From the NCBI RefSeq assembly GCF_014356525.2, contig NC_052504.1:63170086-63234085 (forward strand): DNA of 64,000 nt. The letters are read 5' to 3'. The position numbers and the translations under genes were made by a program. The stretch comes from Nilaparvata lugens (Eukaryota > Arthropoda > Insecta > Hemiptera > Delphacidae). This document shows positions 44,345 through 54,721 of this stretch, one piece after another; position 1 is the first letter of the stretch; each line of letters starts with the position of its first letter. Below the pieces are notes generated by a model. It worked only from the letters and a program-made list of their open reading frames with translations. It was not told the origin of the DNA and searched no databases.

Positions 44345-45279
44345 TGCCATGCTACCAATTTCTCCTAAATAGGTTGGATAGCATTTTTCACCAATTAACC
44401 TAAGGAAAGTTATCGGCTCCAAAATGGTAGATTCTTGATAAATTATGAATGGATCTATTTCTTAAAAAAGTGAAATCCAGTTTTTAGAGCAAATCAACTT
44501 ATAATCTTCATAAGAATTTTGGCAATATACAACACAAATCCACAAAACAATACCTTACACACTTAAACATCTAGCATCATTACAAGCTAAATACTTATCC
44601 ATTTATATAGTTGAAAAACAATGGCTATAGGCTTGTAGACACAAAACAAATTATACAAAATCAGAACACCATAAAACTGTTCAAAACTCAAATAAAAACA
44701 TTATAAATTTCAATTAAACAGAAAAATATTCAGAGAGCACAAAATTAGAACACATAGCCAGCCACCATTTTTTAGAGAGAACCTAACAAGTCCAGAGCAA
44801 AGCCACACCTCAAACCAGTGACGACGTTATGAACACGTCACTGATATTAAATTCCAAAAAATTATAAATTACAAGTTTAGAATTTACATTTTACATTTGT
44901 TCTCAATAAAACTGTTATTTTAAATTTATATATCCTCTATATTTATAATGATCTATTTATCTGTTAATTCTGTTAACTCTGTTTCGGTGATACCATGGAA
45001 TGTGCAACACAATTATTTACGATAAATTCTCAGTTAAAAGTTGTCCGCATATTCAAATTTTCAAATTCAAATTCAAATTTATTCACACTCATAAATACAT
45101 ATACAGAAACCAAATAGAGTCTAGCTTGACAAATACAACAATAATCCATCTAAAATTTAATAATAGATTGTAAGTAATAGTATATAATATAATAATATAT
45201 AATATAATATTAATGTGAACAATAACTGCTCACGTGAGCAGGAGTTGAGGTTTAATCGGATATAGGAGGAGAAAAAAGC

Positions 45280-45328
<49 letters not shown>

Positions 45329-45618
45329 TTCAATCACCATCATCAAGTAATTTTATTGATTGATTGTAGCATTTCCTCTCTTTAAATATACTTATATTAT
45401 GAAATGTAGTTAAAACTGTGAAAAAATGGGAGGAAGAATCACCAGTATAATTTTTTTCAACATAATTCATGACAAGAGAGGGGGAAAAACTGAAAAATAA
45501 AAGATGAGACATAACAGCGATAAATAAAATGTTTATCGATTACTCTGATATTTACTATCAAGTTTTATAGATCTCGAATTGGAGATTCGATTTTAATCGA
45601 GAAAAATGTAATATTACA
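44345..45618 (-). repeat. 3' LTR of a gutted minus-strand LTR element
   Basis: It matches 50,373-51,139 from 'gctaccaatttctcctaaat' to 'cagttaaaagttgtcc.catat' and again from 'cgattactctgatattta' to 'gtaatattaca'. The extra 480 bp in between is a separate insertion (45,052-45,531). The LTR starts TG and ends CA. It is followed by CCCCCCTCTTG, which read on the minus strand is the polypurine tract. Confidence 0.85.
45052..45531 (-). mobile_element. Small retroposon inserted in the LTR
   Basis: This segment is absent from the partner LTR. Its left edge is 'ttcaaattcaaattcaaatttattcacac', which on the minus strand is '...aataaatttgaatttgaa', the hexamer-repeat 3' tail seen in some non-LTR retroposons. 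It contains a (CA)n microsatellite (about 45,282-45,328) and an AT repeat (45,180-45,212). No coding region; the 60-codon frame at 45,330-45,512 is incidental. A two- to three-base duplication ('tat') may flank it. Confidence 0.65.
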
Positions 45619-45632
45619 AATACCCCCCTCTT
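45619..45632 (-). promoter_or_regulatory. Polypurine tract of the 44-51 kb LTR element
   Basis: On the minus strand AAGAGGGGGGTATT abuts the LTR start TGTAATATTACA. This is the expected primer for plus-strand DNA synthesis and confirms that the element runs on the minus strand. Confidence 0.7.
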
Positions 45633-46189
45633 GACATATAAAATTTCACTGTTTGAGAATTTAAAGAAAAAAAATTACATTGAAACAAATGGAAATAGTT
45701 GAAATTAAATTCGAGAACAGTAACAATTTTTCTATAAAAAAAATTACATGTCAACTATAATTGAAAATTATCATAAAAATTCATCAATAGCATTTGTTAT
45801 ACGTTTCCAAACAATATTTCAAAGTATAGAATATCAAAATTACTTTTGATTTAGCTTTATAATTTAAGGAAAATATCTCAACGGAAAGTTTAATATATAT
45901 AAAGAATAGTTTTTGAAATTGCACATAAATTTAATAGATAGAAAAATTCAATTTTCTATTGCATGAAAATTTAGTATGTTGAACAAAAAAAATTTTTTTC
46001 TAATGAATTGATGAATTGTTACATTTAATTTTCACATAAAATTTCAATAAATCAAAAAATGTTCATTTCTTTCACGATTGATGCAGTTGATTTAATTGAT
46101 GCAAATTTTGGAAAAGAGTCTGTTAAGGCACTCAGTATGAATTTCAGTTAAGTGTGACTCCAGTGTGATGACATCAGTGTTGGGCTGAT

Positions 46190-46445
46190 CCGAATACTCG
46201 TAGTGTTGGACTGATACTTGTAGTCGACTGATGCATACCAAAATCAATACAGGTGACATCTCAGTTTGCATTGCCTCATGCTTGTAGTAGATGGCTGCAT
46301 ACCAAACTCAATACAGGTGACATCTCAGTTAGCATTGCCTCATGCTTGTAGTACACGGCTGCATACCAAACTCAATACAGGTGACATCTCAGTTAGCATT
46401 GCCTCATGCTTGTAGTACACGGCTGCATACCAAACTCAATACAGA
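46190..46445. repeat. Tandem repeat, about 71-bp unit, three to four copies
   Basis: 'gctgcataccaaactcaata', 'caggtgacatctcagttagc' and 'attgcctcatgcttgtagta' recur at about 46,290, 46,360 and 46,430, with a diverged first copy at about 46,220. Confidence 0.85.
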
Positions 46446-46769
46446 GTCACGTAAATTTTGTATCATATAATTATACAATGTACATTTCAGGCTTGAAATG
46501 ACAATGTAATTTGTTTTTTGGAAAAGAGATAGACGCTGCATACAGGATTAACTTAGGTGAGGATTAATTTAGGTAAGGTTTGGTTTTTTGATATTTTCAG
46601 CTTTCAAGGTTTAGAGTTCTGCATACAGGAATAATTTAGGAGAGGATTTTTTGAATCAATTTCTTCCATGATACTGTGACTGTTATTCTGAATTCAAAGT
46701 TGTGAACGTGAACATGGATGGCAATTACCTCCAGGTAATGTGGTAGTGTTGAAGTTTGAGTTACATGGT

Positions 46770-47045
46770 CAGCAATAGGCGTTGGCATTGTCATTGGCAT
46801 ATGCATTGGTGTTGGCATTGGCGTTGACATTGTCATAGGCATTGGCATCAACATTGGCGCAGGCATTGGCATCGGCATTGTTGCAGACATTGGTGTAGAC
46901 ATCATTGTAGATATCGGCATTGGCATTGGCTTCGACATTGGCGCAGGCATTGGTGTAGACATCATTGTAGATATCAGCATTGGCGTTGGCATTGGCTTCA
47001 ACATTGGTGCAGACATTGGTGTAGACATCATTGTAGATATCGGCG
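46770..47045. repeat. GGCATT-type minisatellite
   Basis: Multiples of the six-base unit 'ggcatt' or 'ggcgtt' alternate with 'gacattggtgtagacatcattgtagatatc', which occurs three times in the right half. Two long overlapping minus-strand frames (Met/Pro-rich and Asn/Ala-rich) are artefacts of the short period. Confidence 0.85.
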
Positions 47046-49259
47046 TAGTTATTCAATTAATGAGTCACACTAGTTCGAAAATCACCCAAATGTTCTCAAC
47101 ACTCTTCATGGCGTTCACTTGTTATTGATTTCGAGATTCACGTGATAATTATTTTGATGTTAATGTCCATGCTGTACTTGTTATTTTAAAATGCTTATAA
47201 ACTAAAAAGAAAATTTTGATTAGGCTACCAATACAAACTAATACACATGAAAATTATTTCTAAGTATATAATCAATATAAAAATGAAATTTGTTAACATC
47301 TTATTATACAGTCAGCAATACATAAATTGTGAAATTTCCTCAAACTCTATAGAGATATCAATTACAAAATTTTAATAAAAAAAATAATTTCATTTCCATT
47401 TATCCACTGTTCAAATATTTTATAAAAAGCAAATTATTCAATATTATTAATCATCGTTTGTTGGATACTATAGTTTATTTCGACTTTTCAATGTTCTAAA
47501 CACAAACTACATTTCAAGACAAAACTTTACTATCAATCATCAAACAAGAAATCATTCAAAACATCAATAATATTTTGCTTCAAAGGCAATCAATATTTAT
47601 AAGTAATCATCTGCATCTATGGCAATCAACATAAGTAATCTGCATCTATGGCAATCAACATAAGTAATCAACACAAAAAATATTATCTCATTACTGCCTC
47701 TCTAAGTCATAACCTCTGTTATTCCTTCTTTAGGCAATAATGGGTTTCCATCTCAAAAAACAATCACATACCAGCAAAATTCTAATCAACAAACTCCACT
47801 AAAAATTCTACATACACTTCAGCATCCATTTCAAACGATAATCAATCATATCAAAATTTATAGAACAAACAGTTTTTTTTTTAATTTAGAAAAAGACATT
47901 AATTACAAAAACTTTAGAGAAATTTTAATCTTTAACTCATTTCAATTAATAATATGACAAGACGCTTTTATTTAATGAAATCATTATTATTCAAGTTAAC
48001 TTTCATTTATATTGAACATCTCATATATATGGCGACACAATTCATTAATACTTTCAAATTTTGAAGTTTTATCATTATAATAGAAGAATTTATACATAAG
48101 ATTAAATTTCAGCATGTTCTAAATTGAACCATTTATTTTTTAAATAATTTCAGAATTTAAAGACTGTATAATAAGTACAAACCATTTCAAGATTACAATA
48201 CAAAGATGATCAAGATGGATAATGGGTAAATAAGTTCCCTAAAAAATACAAATAAGAGAAAAAGAAAAATTCGGTAAATAAATTTCCTAAATAATACAAG
48301 GAAAAGAAAGATTAATTAGAGCCTATCCTACATGTCAGTACTAAACTTTCATAAGGAAGTATATTTAATAAAATATACTACTATGGAATTTTGTAGATTC
48401 CAAGTATGACACTAATTTGTTATAACTGTGAGCTATCACTCCCACAAAAACAACTGGTGAAGAAAAAATATTTTGACTATTGTGACTGGGTGGAGAGTTC
48501 CTAGATGTCTGTAAGGCAATGTGATAGCAGACTCTAGTATCGGACCACAAAAACAAAAGTATGCAAAAGTTTTTTACAAACATTTGATGTTGCAGTCTTA
48601 AGGTTTTTATATCGCAAACAAGTAGGTCAGATAATCGAGTCCAGCCATATGTGGTTCACGCCCACACCTCTAAAAGAATCACACCTACTTGTCTACCAAA
48701 AATCCAAAGTATTGGACAGCAAAAAAAATATATATAAAATGCAAAATGGGTTAAAAGCCCAGAAGAAAACTATAACCTAATTACATATGGCTTATGGCAC
48801 AATATGCAATGAAAGATGAGAAAATGGGACATAATTTGCTCTGAAAAACCTAGTTACCTAATATGATACCTGACAAAAAATAGACATAATTAGAATATTT
48901 AATACATGATGAAAAAATATACCACAAGCAAACAATTATTTACACTACAATAGATAGATTTTAGAAAAGTTAAGTTTTATCAACAATTTAAAGATTAGGA
49001 AAATAAGCTACTATTTTAACTTCCAAAATTATTTCAGAAAAAAATACAAATTTAAATGACTATGGACAAGATTGGTTAAGATATGCATCATAGAAGAAAT
49101 TTACTGAACATTACACAAAGACAGGAAAGAATCAAAATTTGAAACGATTAAGGGCCAAGAAAAATAGGCTACAGGAAAGAATAAAGACACAATTACGGAC
49201 TCTTACCATACACTGCTTAGCGATTATGCTATTCTGAATCCTGGCATAACACAGGATTC

Positions 49260-50264
49260 CTAATCATAACATAGTGCCGGGGAATACCCTTTCATCATGT
49301 GATTCACTGTCATCATCTTGTAAGTAAGCAACTTGAAACAACCTTTGAATACTAACACATCAATGGTGACTTTGTGCTTTGTTTTCTTCAAGAACATGAT
49401 TTTATTCATGGGTTCATTTGTTTCAACAAAGCCATTTTGCTTACAAAAGTCAGTCATGTTCACTAGATTATGCTTTGCTTACACTTTTTCAATTTTCAAT
49501 TGAAAGTTGAATTCATCAACTTGATACAAAGCAAGATTCATTTTGTTTACATTGTTCCTAACCTCTACAGAAACCTGTCTCATGTAAACATTCACTTTAT
49601 TTACTGTTTTCCTAACTTTCAATTTGGCAATACTACTTTCTTTACTGTTGACTTTCAATAAAGACAACTCCCTACCTACTATATTACTCAATTCTACTAT
49701 CTCACTAGGATTTACTTTTTCAATAACAGTAACTAGGCCTACATTATCTGAAACTTGAAATAATTGATCTTGTATCTCAACACTACTATCATCCTGCTTC
49801 AATTTGCTTTCATCTTCATGATTATCAATCAATGTTTCATGTGTATCTTTTAATAGAAGGTTTATACTAACCTGCTCTAGTCTTATGCTAGCAAATTCTT
49901 GCTTCATATCATCAAACCTAGCACTTTGATCTTGTTTCAAATTATCAAATCTAGCATTTTGCTCATCAAACCTTTGTGTTAAGAACACTATAAGATTTAG
50001 ATCATTTTTAGCTCCTACCATACTTGTTTCATTTGATATTTCCACTACTTCCTCATGAATTGTTACATTTGAAACGTTTTCACTTACAGCTACACTATCG
50101 TTTGAGTCATTGTTTAAGGTTAGGTCTAAATATTGAGATTCTTCATCCAAGTTTTGAATATTTTCACTGAATAAAACTTCATTATTTTTATTGTTCTCCA
50201 TCTTGCTACTGCATAAAAAGTATTTACTCATTAGAACCTGAACTTTCTTGAACCGATTTCCCAC
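49260..50264 (-). pseudogene. Gag-like open frame of the 44-51 kb LTR element
   Basis: The frame from 50,264 to 49,479 has 261 codons; the likely start is the Met at about 50,202 (MENNKNNEVLFSENIQNLDE). The middle contains the heptad-like RFDEQNARFDNLKQDQSARF, a coiled coil. It is acidic at the start and Lys/Val-rich at the end. Position directly after the 5' LTR and leader, and the coiled-coil N-terminus, fit a gypsy gag. A second minus frame (49,463-49,260) follows, without recognised motifs. No capsid or zinc-knuckle motif is seen, so function is inferred from position. Confidence 0.45.
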
Positions 50265-50348
50265 TCAGCAGCATCTCCCATTCACAATCTATCAAGATAT
50301 CTATCCTACCAATAATTTTTTATAACCAGGGATATATTTTGTAGTTTG

Positions 50349-50370
50349 AGTCCCACACCAGGGCGTACCA
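50349..50370 (-). promoter_or_regulatory. Candidate primer-binding site of the 44-51 kb LTR element
   Basis: The plus strand ends 'tcccacaccagggcgtacca', a CCA-ending, tRNA-3'-like sequence two bases from the LTR edge at 50,373. The tRNA is not identified. Confidence 0.45.
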
Positions 50371-50372
50371 TT

Positions 50373-51139
50373 TGCTGTGCTACCAATTTCTCCTAAATAG
50401 GTTGGATAGCATTTTTCACCTATTAACCTAAGGAAAGTTATCGGCTCCAAAATGGTAGATTCTTGATAAATTATGAATGGATCTATCTCTTCAGAAAGAG
50501 AAATCCAGTTTTCAGAGCAAATCAACTTATAATCTTCATAAGAATTTTGGCAATATACAACACAAATCCACAAAACAATACCTTACACACTTAAACATCT
50601 AGCATCATTACAAGCTAAATACTTATCCATTTATATAGTTGAAAAACAATGGCTATAGGCTTGTAGACACAAAACAAATTATACAAAATTAGAACACCAT
50701 AAAACTGTTCAAAACTTAATTTAAAACATTATAAATTTCAATTAAACAGAAAAATATTCAGAGAGCACAAAATTAGAACACATAGCCAGCCACCATTTTT
50801 AGAGAGAACCTAACAAGTCCAGAGCAAAGCCACACCTCAAACCAGTGACGACGTTATGAACACGTCACCGATATTAAATTCCAAAAAATTATATCAATAA
50901 AACTCTATTTCGAAACTGTTATTTTAAATTTATATATCCTCTATATTTATAATGATCTATTTATCTGTTAATTCTGTTAACTCTGTTTCGGTGATACCAT
51001 GGAATGTGCAACACAATTATTTACAATAAATTCTCAGTTAAAAGTTGTCCACATATCGATTACTCTGATATTTAATATCAAGTTTTATAGATCTCGAATT
51101 GAAGATTCGATTTTAATCTAGAAAAAATGTAATATTACA
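50373..51139 (-). repeat. 5' LTR of the 44-51 kb LTR element (767 bp)
   Basis: It is the uninterrupted counterpart of 44,345-45,618. It differs by scattered bases and a deletion near 50,889 of about 35 bp relative to the partner. The 90-codon frame at 50,301-50,573 crosses the LTR edge and is not a gene. Confidence 0.85.
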
Positions 51140-51143
51140 GAGT
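51140..51143. repeat. Target-site duplication GAGT, right
   Basis: GAGT directly after the LTR end ATTACA; equals 44,341-44,344. Confidence 0.65.
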
Positions 51144-51321
51144 TTCTACAGAGTGTGTGTGCGCGTGTTTACTCCCTGAGGGCGTGAGCAAGCGAGTTGG
51201 GAGAACGGTGGTGGGAGGACCGTTGCTGAACGAAGAGAGCCATTGCTGAACTTGTTCCCCTCTTCGTTCAGCTATATGGGAACTGAAATACGAATTCCGC
51301 CGCATGTGAAGTAGAATCTTA

Positions 51322-52365
51322 ATGACTATAGGACCGAACAATGAAACAACGCAACCTGTGATAACTGATGTACGAGTTAACCAGAATCCACTCGTAGGAT
51401 TGGATGGCATAACTCCTGATGGTGAAAGTCCTCTATTTGAAGGATTCGATGAAGACGATCTATTTGCAGGATTCGGCATCAAGAATCAATGTGTATTAGT
51501 CAATATCGACCAGAATGAGAATCGCTTAATGGACCTAGGAGAAGTACAGCAAGAAGAAGAAGACGACCAGACAGTCCACACAAATGCCGGAGATAATACG
51601 ACAGCAGGTGTACAGATATTAGATGGACCAGTTGATTATGGAAAACACCAAGTGATACTCAGCCTTGTCAAGTACAACCCCCAAAACGTGAAAGTTAAAA
51701 AACTATTCGACAAAACCAGACTTATTGTGCAAATATCAGAGAATAATTTCAAAAAAGATATCTTAGAATTCATAAAAACTTACACCACACCATACATCAA
51801 GTATTCACTATTCTTTGAAAACGATTTCTTCAAAAAATTTACAGTAGTTATCAACACGCATTTCAAACGCCCTGACTTGATATTAGTAAAATGTTCGAAA
51901 AAACTGTTAGATGTAACAGATGAAGAAGACATGAGAGTTATTATGTTGAACTATCACGAAGGAAAAACGAATCATATAGGAATTCAGGAAACCTATGATC
52001 GGATAGAACAGAAATATTATTGGCCATCAATGAGAACTAGTATACAAAATTTGATAAATCAATGTGAAATCTGTTTGAAAACGAAATATGACAGAGCGCC
52101 CTTGAACCTTGAGTTAAATCTAACACAACCGCAACGAGACCTTTACAGATATTACATATGGACATCATCACATTCGATAAACAAAAATTTCTAACAATTA
52201 TTGATAGCTTTTCCAGCTCTCCTATCAGTGAATCGAGAACTTAAAACTGCCAAAATAAATCCCCGACATCATAACACTAGAGAAAAAATTAATCTATCTA
52301 AAATAAAACGACCTAGAAAGTTAAAGAAAATGAACAAAAATCAAACCAATGAAAGAACTGAATAA
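51322..52365 (+). pseudogene. Env-type gypsy element: RNase H-integrase spacer and partial integrase
   Basis: The 290-codon frame starts with an acidic spacer (to about residue 110). From about residue 200 it carries the integrase zinc-binding domain: NYHEGKTNHIGIQETYDRIE, KYYWPSMRTSIQNLI and CEICLKTKY (the His-His-Cys-Cys pattern). At about 52,160 a frame slip leads to DIITFDKQKFLTIIDSFSSS, the start of the catalytic core with its first Asp. The rest of the core is deleted, and the sequence jumps to a basic C-terminal tail ending near 52,365. Plus-strand orientation and style match the RT-RNase H block at 25.8-27.7 kb. Confidence 0.75.
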
Positions 52366-52429
52366 GTAACAACCGATCCTAATTCAAATCCTGTTCTTCC
52401 AGGTACCTCCTCTGCCTATAATGAGTATG

Positions 52430-53524
52430 ACGAATCATTCTTCTCAAGCTGAAGAATTCCGGAATATAAGTAACAATCTAGGAATAATTTCAGCAGATTT
52501 GCAAAGTTAGAGATTTCGAAGCACACTTTTATACATTATTATGAATTAGAAAGTATTTTTGATCATGTTGATAATTTGAATACGTACCGGTATTATGATA
52601 AGGTATTAGAAAATATTAGAGATAAGATTCCAATTATGGAAAATTTAGAATATATAATACTGATAACGGTAGTAAAGTAAGAGATATAGTAAACTATTTA
52701 AAATTTATTAATCATACTAAGAATGTAATAGAAGATAAGTTAGACATTATAAGTGTAACTAATAATAAGAGATCTAAAAGAGGACTTGTGAATGGAATAG
52801 GAGCTGTAATAAAATTTATTACTGGAAATTTAGACTCGTATGATAGTCAAAGATATGATAATTTACTTGAACATTTGAAAGATAATCAAAGCAATTTAAT
52901 AAATCAAATATCAAATTTCATTTGTTCTATAGAAAATCAGTATCATGACAAACTTAATTGCGAAAAAGTAATTATTGAATCAGGAACTACCTCAAATTGT
53001 AAATATAGTAAGATGAAAATAGATAATAGTATCGTCAAATGGAATCCAGAATTGAATAGCTATGTATTTGTGTATCTTTCCAAATGAGGAAACAATAAAA
53101 ATTGACAAGCAATCATAAATGATAAAAAAATCTGTAAAAGGAGTTTATTTAATCAATAGCAACAATAATACATTTTATTATAAGGGTAAAAAACTTAATC
53201 ATTTGTCTGAATCGAAGTATAGACCTAGGTAAGCTATTGAATCTAGACAACGTTATTAATACTATGAATGAAGACCAGGAACCAGAATTCACAATTAATT
53301 TAGAACATCTTAATTCTAATCCGATTGATGTCAACAAGTACACCCCCATAAGGGAAGAAAGTAATTTTACAACAAGCTTTAGTCTATGGACTTCTCTACT
53401 GTATATCGTACTTCTAGTAATTATTATCATAATTGTTTATAAAGAATTCTTTAAAAATGTGCAACCCGTTCTTGCAGCTCATCCACCCCCTGATGTTCTT
53501 TTTAGGGATGGAGGAGATATATGA
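52430..53524 (+). pseudogene. Env-like gene remnant of an insect endogenous retrovirus (errantivirus type)
   Basis: After several stops in the N-terminal half (52,500-52,770), the frame 52,788-53,087 follows a basic RSKR-type cleavage motif. It shows the Gly-rich segment typical of baculovirus-F-like fusion proteins just after that motif. Further stops and a shift (53,087-53,237) precede a last frame, 53,237-53,524, with one transmembrane segment (about 53,391-53,446) and a short cytoplasmic tail. The order signal region, cleavage site, fusion-peptide-like region, membrane anchor is that of errantivirus env. Multiple stops, frameshifts and losses mean no protein could be made. It lies directly after the integrase remnant. 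Confidence 0.65.
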
Positions 53525-53700
53525 GTGGAAACTGAATACAATCAGTGTTAACTTGTTTAGTCAGCATAGTCCTAATGGAAGACAATATTGTGTTCAGAGC
53601 TCAGTCTCTCTCAGTCAGTTGAACGGACCCCATGAAACACTTTTTAATGTTTTGTAATAAATAAAATTGTTTTTTAAAAAGTAACTTATTTATTAACAAA
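53505..53700 (+). repeat. Possible 3' LTR start of the env-type gypsy element
   Basis: GGGATGGAGGAGATATATGA (53,507-53,526) is a purine-rich tract overlapping the end of env, where a polypurine tract is expected. The sequence that follows has an AATAAA near 53,660. No matching 5' LTR is present in the window, so the length is a guess. Confidence 0.4.
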
Positions 53701-54721
53701 CTATAATAATTTACATAAATAACTATGAAATTAAAAAAAATCGGTGGTCATTTTTGAGAAAATTGTGATAGAAATTCAACAAAATCCATTTTTCTCAAGA
53801 ATAATACGTGGATTTCTATAGTCAGGTGTGCCACCATCCAGGACAGATGAAGCTTTCAGTCCTGCATTCTGTACAATGGAAAAGCAGCCAATAGAATATA
53901 CTTGGAAATTTATAAAAAGCAAGCCATATAATGGATATTATCTTTCTACTTTATTATATGAGACTTTTATATAAAGACTTCAGCTCTTTATTGCAAGATT
54001 ATATATTATTTTTTATTTGAATTTAGATTATAGTGACATTTATATCATAAAGTCAATGAAAATGATAAGACTATAGAGCTGCTAATTCTCTGCCTTACCA
54101 CTGCCTTCTATAGTAGGCCAATAGATAGCTGATTCTGGTATATCTGATGTAATGTCAATTATTGATGATTCATATTAATAATGATCAACTCAATATCAAA
54201 TATATTTTTTCATAATTCAATAATATATTACCATAATTGAGTTTCATTTCTTCATAGGAAAAAGAACAATTTGGCAACAGTGCGGAGGTGGAAAAGAGCA
54301 TTCTGCTTTGTCCAATGACAAACAAGGATAGCAATGCCAATGTCAGGTGCTGACTTTATAAGTTCTACTGGTACCAATTGAACATGAGTATCATGTTCTC
54401 ATGTTGAAACTTCACAAGTCGTGAGGCATCAAGTCTTATTGTGTTGAATCACTCATGTTCCAACATAGCCACTGCTGGAAAGCTACCTACTGTGTCTCAC
54501 TGGTGTATATAAAGAGGTACATTTTTAATGGCAGTATTTGATTGAGGCTGTGCAACAGGCTAAACATATTATATTCTTTAGGTGATATTTGTCAAAATTA
54601 TTCGATTTTTGTGTATTATCAAAATAGCAAAGTTTTTTTAGGAATTTTTTCCGATTATTACTTTTGAGATAAGAGAACTTGAAATTTTATAGTTTGGGAC
54701 AGATATCATTTCAAATTTGGT
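53701..54721. other. Unassigned region with one satellite-like unit
   Basis: 53,735-53,825 resembles one unit of the 166-bp array at 515-1,090 ('gagaaaattgtgatagaaa', 'ccatttttctcaagaataat'). The rest, including a GC-richer stretch at 54,260-54,500, shows no frame or motif. Confidence 0.4.

Larger units (their letters stand above)
45633..49259 (-). mobile_element. Decayed or replaced interior of the 44-51 kb LTR element
   Basis: AT-rich with no recognisable RT, RNase H, integrase or protease motif on either strand. It holds the tandem repeat at 46,190-46,445, the minisatellite at 46,770-47,045, a 27-bp repeat ('tctgcatctatggcaatcaacataagtaa', two copies at about 47,610-47,665) and short frames without family features. 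Pol is evidently deleted, making this a non-autonomous derivative. Confidence 0.6.

Noticed and set aside
46636..47056. Met/Pro-rich and Asn/Ala-rich minus-strand frames
   Set aside because: They are translations of the same GGCATT minisatellite in two frames.
50301..50573. 90-codon minus-strand frame
   Set aside because: Crosses the LTR edge and the primer site; not a gene.
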